NCBI RefSeq assembly: GCF_028622115.1
Contig: NZ_CP097263.1
Coordinates: forward strand, 2,542,001 to 2,606,000
Direction: 5' to 3'
Length of the DNA stretch: 64,000 bases
From: Kutzneria chonburiensis
GTDB lineage: Bacteria; Actinomycetota; Actinomycetes; Mycobacteriales; Pseudonocardiaceae
Shown here: piece by piece, positions 1 through 8,366 of the stretch
Numbering within the stretch: position 1 is the stretch's first letter
Layout of the letters: each line of letters opens with the position of its first letter
Program-made: the position numbers and the translations under genes
The notes under the pieces: generated by a model
Seen by the model: the letters and a program-made list of their open reading frames with translations, nothing else
What the model was told of the DNA's origin: nothing
Databases searched by the model: none

Positions 1-188
1 GCCTCGGCGTCGGCCGGCTCGTGGTACCAGAGCATGCCGGTGAGCACGACCTCGCCGCCGCCCAGGTAGCGGCGCGGGTCACGCAGGTCGGTGATGTAGA
101 TCCAGCGGAACTCCGGATCGGGCTCGGTCGCGCCGACCAGCAGCCGCAGCCCGAGCGCCGGGTCGGCCAGCAGCTCTCCGAGACGCAC
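1..188 (-). CDS. PucR-type purine catabolism regulator, N-terminal fragment
   Basis: Only the first 62 codons lie in the window; the gene continues past base 1. The GTG start at 188 opens with RLGELLADPALGLRLLVG, followed by FRWIYITDL and YLGGGEVVLTGMLW. This is the typical opening of the PucR N-terminal domain in actinobacterial purine regulators. It is transcribed away from the xanthine dehydrogenase operon, and a perfect 16-bp palindrome lies 14 bp upstream of its start. The family normally has a C-terminal helix-turn-helix, which is not visible here. Inference: it senses a purine intermediate and controls the divergent operon. No clear ribosome-binding site precedes the GTG, so the start is uncertain. 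Confidence 0.75.
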   Translation of the reverse strand, partial: MRLGELLADPALGLRLLVGATEPDPEFRWIYITDLRDPRRYLGGGEVVLTGMLWYHEPADAE

Positions 189-202
189 GCCGAGCAGCCT
201 AC

Positions 203-218
203 TTGGAGGATCCTCCAA
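203..218. promoter_or_regulatory. Perfect palindrome between pucR-like gene and xdh operon
   Basis: TTGGAGGATCCTCCAA is a perfect 16-bp inverted repeat in the 108-bp gap between the divergent regulator and the xdh operon. It lies 14 bp from the regulator start and about 78 bp from the xdh start. Its position suggests an operator for the regulator, but no binding data are available. Confidence 0.5.
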
Positions 219-296
219 AAGACCCGCCCGATCGGGTCGGCGTTTCGTGCCCTCCGCCGCTAGCAGCCGCCACGGCCGGACTGTGTACTACGTCAC

Positions 297-1154
297 GTGG
301 AATTCCTACGACCGAACTCCCTGGCCGAGGCCCTGGCCGCCAAGGCGGCGCAGCCGGACGCGGTGCCGATCGCCGGCGGCACCGACGTGATGGTCGAGCT
401 GAACTTCGACCACCGCCGGCCGGCCGCGCTGCTGGACCTCACGCGGGTCGACGAGCTGGCGCAGTGGTCGGTCATGACGAGCGGCACCCGGCTGGGCGCG
501 GGCGTGCCCTACACGCGGATCATCGCCGAGCTGGGCGACCGCCTGCCGGGGCTGGCCATGGCCTCCCGCACGGTCGGCTCGCCGCAGATCCGCAACCGCG
601 GCACGGTCGGCGGCAACCTCGGCGCCTCCTCCCCCGCCGGCGACACGCACCCCGTGCTGCTGGCCACGGACGCGATCGTGGAGGTGGCGTCGGTCAGGGG
701 CACGCGGAAGATCCCGATCGGCGAGTTCTACCGGGGCGTGAAGCGCAACGCGCTCGAGCCGGACGAGCTGATCATCGCCGTGCACCTGCCGACCGGCAGC
801 GGTCCGCAGCAGTTCAGCAAGGTCGGCACGCGCAACGCCATGGTCATCGCGGTCTGCTCGTTCGGCCTGGCCCTGCACCCGGACGGCCACAAGGTCGGCG
901 CGGGCATCGGGTCCGCCGGGCCGACGCCGATCCGCGCGGTCGAGGCCGAGCGGTTCGCCGCCGAGGAGCTTTCGTGGGATTCGCCGAAGCCGCTGACCGA
1001 CGGGCTGGCCCGGCGCTTCGGTGAGCTGGTCGCCGCCGCGGCCACACCGATCGACGACGTCCGCGGCACCGCCGCCTACCGCCGGCACGCGCTGTCCGTG
1101 CTGGCCCGCCGCACGCTCACCTGGGCATGGAAGGACTACGCGCGATGCGCCTGA
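297..1154 (+). CDS. xdhB: Xanthine dehydrogenase FAD-binding subunit
   Basis: This 285-aa protein is the FAD subunit of a three-subunit molybdenum hydroxylase. It passes electrons from the Fe-S subunit to FAD and NAD during oxidation of hypoxanthine and xanthine. The FAD pyrophosphate loop PIAGGTDVMVEL is near residues 24-35. The second FAD motif, QIRNRGTVGGNLG, is near residues 98-110, and the CO-dehydrogenase flavoprotein C-terminal domain follows. Length is normal for the family. The GTG start at 297 gives MEFLRP, the usual beginning; no Shine-Dalgarno is visible, so the mRNA may be leaderless. It overlaps the next gene by 10 bases. A CoxM-type subunit is the alternative, but the deaminase neighbours favour purine oxidation. 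Confidence 0.9.
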   Translation: MEFLRPNSLAEALAAKAAQPDAVPIAGGTDVMVELNFDHRRPAALLDLTRVDELAQWSVMTSGTRLGAGVPYTRIIAELGDRLPGLAMASRTVGSPQIRNRGTVGGNLGASSPAGDTHPVLLATDAIVEVASVRGTRKIPIGEFYRGVKRNALEPDELIIAVHLPTGSGPQQFSKVGTRNAMVIAVCSFGLALHPDGHKVGAGIGSAGPTPIRAVEAERFAAEELSWDSPKPLTDGLARRFGELVAAAATPIDDVRGTAAYRRHALSVLARRTLTWAWKDYARCA

Positions 1155-1603
1155 ACGTCACGGTCAACGGGGAGGCCAGGCAGGCTGACGACGTGTGGGA
1201 GGGCGAGAGCCTGCTCTACGTGCTGCGTGAACGGCTCGGCCTCCCGGGCTCGAAGAATGCCTGTGAGCAGGGCGAATGCGGGTCCTGCACGGTGTACCTG
1301 GACGGCGTGCCGGCCTGCTCCTGCCTGGTCGCGGCGGGTCAGGCCGAGGGCCGCGAGGTGCGGACCGTGGAAGGGCTGGCCGAGGGTGACCACCTGGACC
1401 GCGTGCAGCAGTCCTTTGTGGACGCAGGGGCGGTGCAGTGCGGCTTCTGCACGCCGGGGCTGGTGGTCGCCGCTCACGACCTGCTCGAACGGGTGCCGAA
1501 CCCATCTGATCCGGAGATTCGCGAGGCGCTGGCCGGCAACCTGTGCCGCTGCACCGGTTACGAGAAGATCCTGGACGCCGTGCGACTGGCGGCCACCCGA
1601 TGA
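1145..1603 (+). CDS. xdhC: Xanthine dehydrogenase 2Fe-2S subunit
   Basis: This 152-aa small subunit carries two [2Fe-2S] clusters. The plant-type ferredoxin domain has Cys40, Cys45, Cys48 and Cys60 (CEQGECGSC...CSC). The C-terminal helical domain has the CGFCTPG and CRCTGY motifs that hold the second cluster next to molybdopterin. The ATG at 1145 lies inside the end of the FAD-subunit gene, and the stop overlaps the next ATG (ATGA). Both features indicate translational coupling within one operon. Length and motif spacing are normal. Confidence 0.93.
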   Translation: MRLNVTVNGEARQADDVWEGESLLYVLRERLGLPGSKNACEQGECGSCTVYLDGVPACSCLVAAGQAEGREVRTVEGLAEGDHLDRVQQSFVDAGAVQCGFCTPGLVVAAHDLLERVPNPSDPEIREALAGNLCRCTGYEKILDAVRLAATR

Positions 1604-2946
1604 GCGTCACGGTCATCGACAACGCGGCCATCGCGACGGTTGACGCCAACGGCACCGAGCATGCCAGCGGCCACATCGTCATCCGCGACGGTCTGATCGA
1701 GAAGGTCGGGAACGGCCCGGTCGAACGACCGGCCGACAACCACGACTTCATCGACGCCCGGGGGCGCCTGGTCACGCCGGGCCTGGTCAACACGCATCAC
1801 CACCTCTACCAGTGGGCGACTCGCGGCTACGCCAAGGACGCCGAGCTCTTCGAGTGGCTGACCACGCTCTACCCGGTGTGGGGCCGGCTGACCGAGGAGG
1901 TCACCCGGGCGGCCGGCGCGGCCGGCATGGCCAAGCTGGCGCTGACCGGCTGCACGACGATCGCCGACCACCACTACGTCTTCCCCGACAACGGCGGCGA
2001 CCAGATCGGCGCGCTGGTCGGCGAGGCGAAGCGGCTGGGCGTGCGGCTGCACGCCGTACGTGGGTCGATGGACCGGGGGCAGTCGCAGGGCGGTCTGCCG
2101 CCGGACAACATCGTCGAGGATCTCGAAGCGGCCTTGCTCGGCACGGAAAAGGCCATCAACGATTTCCACGACCCGGATCCGCTCGGCCTGATCCGCATCG
2201 CCGTCGGCCCCTGCTCGCCGTTCTCGGTCAGCCGGGAGCTGATGGAGCAGGCCGCCGCGCTGGCCCGCCGGCACGGCGTCCGGCTGCACACGCACCTGGC
2301 CGAGACCATCGACGAGGAAGAGCAGTGCCTGGCCGAGAACGGCTGCACGCCGGCCCAGTACGCCGAGCAGCTCGGCTGGCTCGGTGACGACGTGTGGCTG
2401 GCGCACACCATCCACCTGTCCGACGAGGCGATCAAACGCTTCGGCCAGACCGGCACCGGATCCGCGCACTGCCCCAGCTCCAACGGTCGGATCGCGGCCG
2501 GCATGGCCCCGGTGCGGCAGCTGCTTGATGCCGGCGCGCCGGTCGGACTCGGTGTCGACGGGGCCGCGTCCAACGAGTCCGGCGGCCTCGGCGAGGAAAT
2601 CCGCCAGGCCCTGCTGGTCGCCCGATTCCGTGGCGGCGCAACGGCTTTGAGTATCCGTGAGGCACTGTGGATGGCCACCATGGGCGGCGCGCGCTGCCTC
2701 GGCCGCGACCACGAGATCGGTTCCATCGAGCCGGGCAAGGTCGCCGACCTCGCCGTGTGGCGGTTGGACGACCTGGATCACGCCGGCATCGCCGACCCGG
2801 TCGCGGCGTTGGCGCTGGGCTCCGCCCCGACCGTGGACCGGCTGCTGGTCGGCGGCCGCAGTGTCGTCGCCGACGGCGAACTACGCACCGCCGACGTCGA
2901 ATCCATCACCCGTGATCTGAAGAACGCCGCGGAGGTGCTGCGATGA
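1600..2946 (+). CDS. 8-oxoguanine deaminase / guanine-type amidohydrolase
   Basis: This 448-aa amidohydrolase-superfamily protein has a TIM-barrel metal site. The metal motif NTHHHLYQ is near residues 65-72, the HTHLAE motif near residue 231, and the GVDGAASNE aspartate motif near 311. The HHHLYQW signature and the setting in an xdh operon match proteins annotated as 8-oxoguanine deaminase (8-oxoguanine to urate). Guanine or a related triazine or purine amine is an alternative substrate. It starts with ATGA overlap from the Fe-S gene and ends with TGA at 2944-2946, again overlapping an ATG at 2943. Substrate assignment rests on family context. Confidence 0.82.
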   Translation: MSVTVIDNAAIATVDANGTEHASGHIVIRDGLIEKVGNGPVERPADNHDFIDARGRLVTPGLVNTHHHLYQWATRGYAKDAELFEWLTTLYPVWGRLTEEVTRAAGAAGMAKLALTGCTTIADHHYVFPDNGGDQIGALVGEAKRLGVRLHAVRGSMDRGQSQGGLPPDNIVEDLEAALLGTEKAINDFHDPDPLGLIRIAVGPCSPFSVSRELMEQAAALARRHGVRLHTHLAETIDEEEQCLAENGCTPAQYAEQLGWLGDDVWLAHTIHLSDEAIKRFGQTGTGSAHCPSSNGRIAAGMAPVRQLLDAGAPVGLGVDGAASNESGGLGEEIRQALLVARFRGGATALSIREALWMATMGGARCLGRDHEIGSIEPGKVADLAVWRLDDLDHAGIADPVAALALGSAPTVDRLLVGGRSVVADGELRTADVESITRDLKNAAEVLR

Positions 2947-2989
2947 CCTCCCCCACCAGGGAATCCACCACCAGGACTTCAGGGGCGGG

Positions 2990-5245
2990 GTGGGCGACAG
3001 CCCGCTGCGTCCCGACGGCACGCTGAAGGTGCGCGGCGAGTTCGCCTACTCGTCGGACCTGTGGCACGAGGACATGGTCTGGGGCGCAACGCTTCGCAGC
3101 CCGCATCCGCACGCTCGCATCCGCAGCGTCGACATCACCGAGGCGCTGAAGGTGCCCGGCGTGTACGCGGTCCTCACCCACGAGGACGTCCCCGGCACGA
3201 ACCTGTACGGCCTTGAGCACCCCGATCAGCCGGTGCTGGCCGTGGATGTGGTGCGCTACCACGGCGAGGCCATCGCCCTGGTCGCCGCCGACCACCCGGA
3301 GACGGCCCGGCGGGCGATGAAGAAGATCAAGGTCGACTTCGATGTGCTGACACCGATCGTCGACGCCGAGGAAGCGGTCAAGCCGGAGGCGCCGCTGCTG
3401 CACCCTGGCGGCAACACAGTCCGCAAGGTGCACATCGAGCGCGGCGACCAGCAGGCGACGGCCGAGGTCGTGGTCAGCGGCGTGTACGAGGTCGGCATGC
3501 AGGACCAGGCCTTCCTCGGCCCCGAGTCCGGCCTGGCCGTCCCGGCCGAGGACGGCGGCGTCGACCTTTACGTGGCCACGCAATGGTTGCACGTGGACCA
3601 GAAGCAGATCTGCTTCGCGCTGGACCTGCCGACCGACAAGGTGCGGCTGACGCTGGCCGGCGTCGGCGGCGCGTTCGGCGGCCGCGAGGACCTGTCCATC
3701 CAGGTGCACGCGTGCCTGCTGGCCCGGCACACCGGCAAGCCGGTGAAGATGGTCTACAATCGCGAGGAATCCTTCTACGGCCACGTGCACCGGCATCCGG
3801 CGAAGCTGTACTATGAGCACGGGGCCGACCGCGATGGGACGCTGCGGTACGTGCGGTGCCGCATCTACCTCGACGGCGGCGCTTACGCGTCCAGCACGCC
3901 GGCGGTGGTGGCCAATGCCGCCACGCTCGGCATCGGTCCGTACAATGTGGACAACGTCACGATCGACTGCTGGGGCGCGTACACGAACAACCCGCCCTGC
4001 GGTGCCATGCGCGGATTCGGTGCTGTGCAAGCGGGTTTCGCCTATGAGTCGCAAATGGACAAGCTCGCCGAGGCGCTGGGCATGGACCCGGTCGAGGTGC
4101 GAGTACGCAACGCCATGAGCGAAGGCAGCGTCATGCCGACCGGCCAGGTCGTCGACTCGGCCGCGCCGGTGGCCGAACTCCTGCGCCTCATCAAGGAACG
4201 TCCGCTGCCGGAAGTCCACAATGGACCGCTGGACCTGACGGCCATGCCCGGCGGCGTCTCCAACACCACCCACGGCGAAGGCGTGATCCGAGGTGTCGGC
4301 TACGCGGTCGGCATCAAGAACATCTGCTTCTCCGAGGGTTTCGACGACTACTCCACCGCCCGGCTCCGGCTGGAGGTCATCAACGGCGAGCCGGCGGCCG
4401 TGATCCACACCGCCGCGGCCGAGGTCGGACAGGGGTTGGTCACCATCCAGCAGCAGATCGTCCGCACCGAGCTGGGCATCGACCAGGTCACCGTGCACCC
4501 GGCCGACACCACCGTCGGAAACGGCGGCTCCACCTCGGCCTCCCGCCAGACCTACGTCACCGGCGGCGCGGTCAAGGCGGCGTGCGAGGCCGTCCGGGAG
4601 AAGCTGCTCAAGCGGGCCGTGGCCCGCTTCGGCGAACCCCGATCCGAGCTCACCACCGAGGACATCGTTGCCGTGCTGGGCAATGACGTGATCGAGGAGA
4701 CCGTCGAGTGGCGGCACCGGCCGACCACCGGACTGGATCCCGAGACCGGGCAAGGGTTCGCGCATGTGCAGTACGGCTTCGCCGCGCACCGGGCCGTCGT
4801 CGACGTGGACGTCGACCTCGGGCTGGTCAAGGTGGTCGAACTGGCCTGCGCGCAGGATGTCGGCAAGGCGATGAACCCGCAGGCCGTGCTGGGCCAGATC
4901 CATGGCGGCAGCACGCAGGGCCTCGGCCTGGCCGTCATGGAGGAAATCCAGGTGGCAGGCGGAAAGGTCCGCAATCCGTCGTTCACCGACTACCTGATCC
5001 CGACCGTGCTCGACACCCCGCCGATGCCGGTGGACGTGCTCGAGCTGGCCGACCCGCACGCCCCGTACGGGCTGCGCGGGGTGGGCGAACCGCCCACGAT
5101 CTCGTCGACGCCGGCAGTGGTCGCAGCCATCCGCGCCGCCACCGGCCTGGCGCTCAACCGAGTTCCGGTGCGGCCGGAACACCTTACGACAGCGCCCATT
5201 TCCGACCCGCCCACCCACCTGACAGATGGGGAGATCCCCCGATGA
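2990..5245 (+). CDS. xdhA: Xanthine dehydrogenase molybdopterin-binding subunit
   Basis: This catalytic large subunit (751 aa from the GTG at 2990) binds molybdopterin and hydroxylates the purine. Hallmarks are GGAFGGRED near residue 225, the GAMRGFG motif near residue 339 and the C-terminal GVGEPP with the conserved catalytic Glu. The GTG start has no ribosome-binding site. An ATG at 2943 overlaps the upstream stop exactly as at the other junctions, and its reading frame (MTSPTRESTTRTSGAG) would join VGDSPLRPDG if one G were added in the G-rich run at 2982-2990. I infer the true start is 2943 and the sequence lacks one base. It ends by ATGA overlap with the next gene. Confidence 0.92.
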   Translation: MGDSPLRPDGTLKVRGEFAYSSDLWHEDMVWGATLRSPHPHARIRSVDITEALKVPGVYAVLTHEDVPGTNLYGLEHPDQPVLAVDVVRYHGEAIALVAADHPETARRAMKKIKVDFDVLTPIVDAEEAVKPEAPLLHPGGNTVRKVHIERGDQQATAEVVVSGVYEVGMQDQAFLGPESGLAVPAEDGGVDLYVATQWLHVDQKQICFALDLPTDKVRLTLAGVGGAFGGREDLSIQVHACLLARHTGKPVKMVYNREESFYGHVHRHPAKLYYEHGADRDGTLRYVRCRIYLDGGAYASSTPAVVANAATLGIGPYNVDNVTIDCWGAYTNNPPCGAMRGFGAVQAGFAYESQMDKLAEALGMDPVEVRVRNAMSEGSVMPTGQVVDSAAPVAELLRLIKERPLPEVHNGPLDLTAMPGGVSNTTHGEGVIRGVGYAVGIKNICFSEGFDDYSTARLRLEVINGEPAAVIHTAAAEVGQGLVTIQQQIVRTELGIDQVTVHPADTTVGNGGSTSASRQTYVTGGAVKAACEAVREKLLKRAVARFGEPRSELTTEDIVAVLGNDVIEETVEWRHRPTTGLDPETGQGFAHVQYGFAAHRAVVDVDVDLGLVKVVELACAQDVGKAMNPQAVLGQIHGGSTQGLGLAVMEEIQVAGGKVRNPSFTDYLIPTVLDTPPMPVDVLELADPHAPYGLRGVGEPPTISSTPAVVAAIRAATGLALNRVPVRPEHLTTAPISDPPTHLTDGEIPR

Positions 5246-5724
5246 CGACGACAGCCGCCACCGACCAGGCGTGGCTCGACGAGGCCGTCAGGCTGGCGGC
5301 CGCCAACGTCGCCACCGGTGGCGGCCCGTTCGGCGCCGTCATCGTGCGCGGCGACGAGCTGATCGCCACCGGCGTGAACCGGGTCGTGCCCACGCTCGAC
5401 CCGACCGCGCACGCCGAGGTGGTGGCGATTCGCGAGGCGTGCCAACGCATCGGCGACTTCCGCCTCACCGGCTGCGTGCTGCTCTCCTCGTGCGAGCCAT
5501 GCCCGCTGTGCCTGGCCGCATCGCTGTGGGCCCGGCTGGACCGGGTGGTCTTCGCCGCCGACCGGCACAACGCCGCCGACGCCGGCTTCGACGACCGCGC
5601 CTTCTACGACCTGTTCGAACAGCCCAAGCAGACGTGGCCGATCCCCGTGCTGCACGTCAAGACCGCCGAGCACGACACCCCGTTCTCCGCGTGGCTTTCC
5701 CGCACCGACCGCGTCGAGTACTGA
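5242..5724 (+). CDS. CDA-fold nucleoside/guanine deaminase
   Basis: This 160-aa zinc-dependent deaminase belongs to the cytidine-deaminase fold. The zinc ligands and proton shuttle are visible as HAE (His57, Glu59) and PCPLC (Cys87, Cys90). The family includes guanine deaminase GuaD and tRNA adenosine deaminase. GuaD is favoured because the gene overlaps xdhA (ATGA) in a purine operon and is followed by a purine permease. It would convert guanine to xanthine for the dehydrogenase. The operon then has two deaminases of unrelated folds, which suggests separate substrates. Confidence 0.85.
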   Translation: MTTTAATDQAWLDEAVRLAAANVATGGGPFGAVIVRGDELIATGVNRVVPTLDPTAHAEVVAIREACQRIGDFRLTGCVLLSSCEPCPLCLAASLWARLDRVVFAADRHNAADAGFDDRAFYDLFEQPKQTWPIPVLHVKTAEHDTPFSAWLSRTDRVEY

Positions 5725-5775
5725 TCCTCGCCGCGCGTGCTGACCGGAGCACCTCCGCTTAAACGCCCGCCGAAT

Positions 5776-5808
5776 CAGGCCGTTCCCCCAACGCATCGGG
5801 GCGGCCTG
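5776..5808 (+). terminator. Hairpin between deaminase and permease genes
   Basis: CAGGCCG (5776-5782) pairs with CGGCCTG (5802-5808), and an inner run of C pairs with GGGG after a two-base bulge. There is no T-tract. It may partly terminate the xdh transcript or stabilise mRNA in the 118-bp gap before the permease gene. Confidence 0.4.
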
Positions 5809-5842
5809 GTTCCGCGCGCGCCCACCGGCATGGGAGTACGTC

Positions 5843-7264
5843 ATGACCCAGTTGCGCGACCGCCGCCCGACAACTGCCCTGTTGGAACGACGTTTCCGGC
5901 TTGCCGAACGCGGCACCACCGTCGCCCGCGAGGTTCGCGGCGGCGTCACCACGTTCGTCGCGATGGCCTACATCGTGTTGCTCAACCCGTTGATATTAGG
6001 CGCTTCCGCCGACATCACCGGCGCACGGCTGACCGTCACCGAAGTCACCACCGCCACCGCGCTGGCCGCGGGTGTGATGACCGTCCTCATGGGACTGGTC
6101 GGCAACGCTCCGCTGGCCCTGGCCGCCGGTCTCGGCGTGAACGGCATCGTCGCGTTCCAGCTGGCCCCGACCATGACCTGGGCCCAGGCGTTCGGACTCG
6201 TCGTGCTGGAAGGGGTCTGCATCGTCGTGCTGGCCGTCTCCGGCATCCGGGAACGCATCATGAACGCGATCCCGGCGGCGCTGAAGACCGCCATCTCGGT
6301 CGGCATCGGCCTCTACATCGCCCTGGTCGGCCTGGTCTCGGCCGGCTTCGTGACCAGGACCCCGGACTCCGCCCACTCTACCGTCCCGGTGCGGATGGGC
6401 GAAAACGGGCACCTGGTCGGCTGGCCGATGGTGGTGTTCGCGGTCGGCCTGCTGCTGATGATCGTGCTGTTGGCCCGGGCGGTGCCCGGCGCGGTGCTGA
6501 TCAGCATTGTGGTCGCCACGGTCATCGCGGTGATCGCCAACGCGCTGTGGCCCGGTGCGGACTGGGGCCTGGTCACCCCGAAACTGCCGTCGAACCTGGT
6601 CGCCGCGCCCGACTTCGCCCTGTTCGGCCACGTCGACCTGTTCGGCGGCTTCGCCTCGGCCGGCGCGATCACCGCCACGGTGTTCCTGTTCACCTTGGTG
6701 CTGAGCGGTTTCTTCGACGCCATGGGCACGATCACCAGCGTCTGCCACGAGGCCGGCATGACCAGGAACGGCAAGGTCACCGGCATGGGCAAGATCCTGC
6801 TGGTCGACGGCATCGGCGCGATCGTCGGCGGTGGCACGGGTTCCGCGCCCAACACCGTGTTCCTGGAGTCGGCGGCCGGTGTCGGCGAGGGCGCTCGCAG
6901 CGGTCTGGCCAGCGTGGTCACCGGGGCACTGCTGGGCGCGACCATGCTCGTCACGCCGATCGCCGGCATCGTGCCGGCGCAGGCCGCCGCGCCGGCGCTG
7001 GTCGTGATCGGCGGCATCATGATGGCCCAGTGCCGGCACATTCCGTTCCAGGACACCGACTTCACCATCCCGGTGTTCCTGACCATGGCCATCGTGCCGT
7101 TCACCTACTCGATCACCAACGGGGTCGGCGCCGGCATCGTCAGCTACGTGGTGGTCAAGCTGGGCAAGGGCCAGTGGCGTGAGGTGCACTGGCTGGTCGC
7201 GGTCATCGCCGCGATCTTCGTCGCGTACTTCGGCATCGCCGGGATCGAGGCACTGGCACGATGA
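5843..7264 (+). CDS. NCS2 family purine permease (AzgA/GhxP type)
   Basis: This 473-aa polytopic membrane protein has about 12-14 hydrophobic segments. The N-terminal signature REVRGGVTTFVAMAYIVLLN is typical of the AzgA-like branch of NCS2, which imports adenine, guanine or hypoxanthine by proton symport. The segment FFDAMGTITSV followed by a glycine-rich GGGTGSAPNT stretch is the conserved substrate-site region. It lies directly downstream of the xanthine dehydrogenase and deaminase genes and would supply their substrates. The stop is followed at once by a short tandem duplication leading into the XdhC-family gene. Confidence 0.9.
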   Translation: MTQLRDRRPTTALLERRFRLAERGTTVAREVRGGVTTFVAMAYIVLLNPLILGASADITGARLTVTEVTTATALAAGVMTVLMGLVGNAPLALAAGLGVNGIVAFQLAPTMTWAQAFGLVVLEGVCIVVLAVSGIRERIMNAIPAALKTAISVGIGLYIALVGLVSAGFVTRTPDSAHSTVPVRMGENGHLVGWPMVVFAVGLLLMIVLLARAVPGAVLISIVVATVIAVIANALWPGADWGLVTPKLPSNLVAAPDFALFGHVDLFGGFASAGAITATVFLFTLVLSGFFDAMGTITSVCHEAGMTRNGKVTGMGKILLVDGIGAIVGGGTGSAPNTVFLESAAGVGEGARSGLASVVTGALLGATMLVTPIAGIVPAQAAAPALVVIGGIMMAQCRHIPFQDTDFTIPVFLTMAIVPFTYSITNGVGAGIVSYVVVKLGKGQWREVHWLVAVIAAIFVAYFGIAGIEALAR

Positions 7265-7292
7265 GGGAGCTAGCCCGATGAGGGAACTAGCC
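7259..7292 (+). repeat. 17-bp tandem duplication at a start codon
   Basis: CGATGAGGGAGCTAGCC (7259-7275) is repeated as CGATGAGGGAACTAGCC (7276-7292) with one mismatch. Each copy contains an ATG. The first ATG (7261) opens only a six-codon frame; the second (7278) starts the XdhC-family gene. The first copy also spans the permease stop. Confidence 0.85.
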
Positions 7293-8366
7293 GTGACGCT
7301 GTCCGGACAACACTTCGCCGTGGCCAGCGTGATCGCGGTCAGCGGGAGCGCGCCGCGCGGGCTGGGCTCGGCGCTGGCGGTCACCGCGGACGGCGAGGCG
7401 TTCGGCAGCGTCTCCGGCGGTTGCGTGGAAGGGGCCGTGTACGAGCTGGCCCAGGAGGCACTCGCCACGGGATTGCCGCAACGGCAACGTTTCGGCTACT
7501 CCGACGACGACGCGTTCGCTGTCGGCCTCACCTGCGGCGGCGAGCTGGAAGTGTTCGTGCAGCCCACCACCCCGGCCATCGCCGCCGCGCTGGCCGCCGA
7601 TCCCGAGCCGGTGGTGCTGGTCCGGGTGGTCGGCGGGCCGGAGTCGGCGCTGGGCCAGGGCATGGCCGTGTTCGCCGACCGTGTGGTGGGCGACCGCATC
7701 GTCGACCCCGAACTGGTCCGGCACGCCACCGCTACCGGCCGGCAGTGGTTCGACGGACTGGAGCTGTTCGTCGAGCCCTGGTCGCCGCCGCCCCGCATGC
7801 TGGTCTACGGGGCCATCGACTACGCCGCCGCACTGGCGAGAATGGGCCGATTCCTGGGCTATCACGTGACGGTCTGCGATGCCCGCCCGGTATTCGCCAC
7901 CAAGGCCCGGTTCCCCGACGCCGACGAGGTGATCGTCGACTGGCCGCACCGGCATCTGGCCCGCACGGCGACCGACGCCCGCACGGTGGTCTGCGTGCTC
8001 ACCCACGACGAGAAGTTCGACGTGCCGCTGCTGGCCGACGCACTGCGCCGCCCGCTGGCCTTCGTCGGCGCGCTGGGTTCCCGACGCACCAACGCACAAC
8101 GCCTGGAAAGGCTGCGTGAGGTCGGCCTGACCGGCCGTGAGCTGGCCTCGCTTCGCGCCCCGATCGGGCTCGACCTCGGCGCCAGCACACCCGAGGAGAC
8201 CGCGGTGTCCATCGCGGCCGAGATCGTCGCCTCGCGCCACGGCGCCAGCGGATTGGCGCTCACGGGAGGTACCGGCCCCATTCACGCGTCCGGCCCCCGC
8301 CCCGGTGGGGACGAGGGCCGGCCGATGGTCGCCGCTACTGCCCGGGGACGGGGATGCCCGCGTTGA
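7278..8366 (+). CDS. XdhC/CoxI family molybdenum cofactor maturation protein
   Basis: This 362-aa protein has the XdhC_CoxI N-terminal motif SGSAPRGLGSALAV followed by GSVSGGCVEGAV, whose Cys is conserved. A C-terminal Rossmann-like domain begins near MLVYGAIDYA and includes FVGALGSRRT. Family members sulfurate or protect molybdopterin cofactor and deliver it to xanthine dehydrogenase. This fits its place at the end of the purine cluster. The start is the second ATG of a tandem duplication. The last 30 or so codons run through a hairpin and overlap the convergent gene by 32 bp, so the C-terminal tail may be extended. Confidence 0.87.
   Translation: MRELAVTLSGQHFAVASVIAVSGSAPRGLGSALAVTADGEAFGSVSGGCVEGAVYELAQEALATGLPQRQRFGYSDDDAFAVGLTCGGELEVFVQPTTPAIAAALAADPEPVVLVRVVGGPESALGQGMAVFADRVVGDRIVDPELVRHATATGRQWFDGLELFVEPWSPPPRMLVYGAIDYAAALARMGRFLGYHVTVCDARPVFATKARFPDADEVIVDWPHRHLARTATDARTVVCVLTHDEKFDVPLLADALRRPLAFVGALGSRRTNAQRLERLREVGLTGRELASLRAPIGLDLGASTPEETAVSIAAEIVASRHGASGLALTGGTGPIHASGPRPGGDEGRPMVAATARGRGCPR
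8290..8321. terminator. GC-rich hairpin between convergent genes
   Basis: CCGGCCC (8290-8296) pairs with GGGCCGG (8315-8321), and the inner CCCC (8300-8303) pairs with GGGG (8307-8310). It lies inside the C-terminal codons of the XdhC-family gene and 14 bp beyond the stop of the convergent binding-protein gene. It is probably a terminator for the minus strand. Confidence 0.45.
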
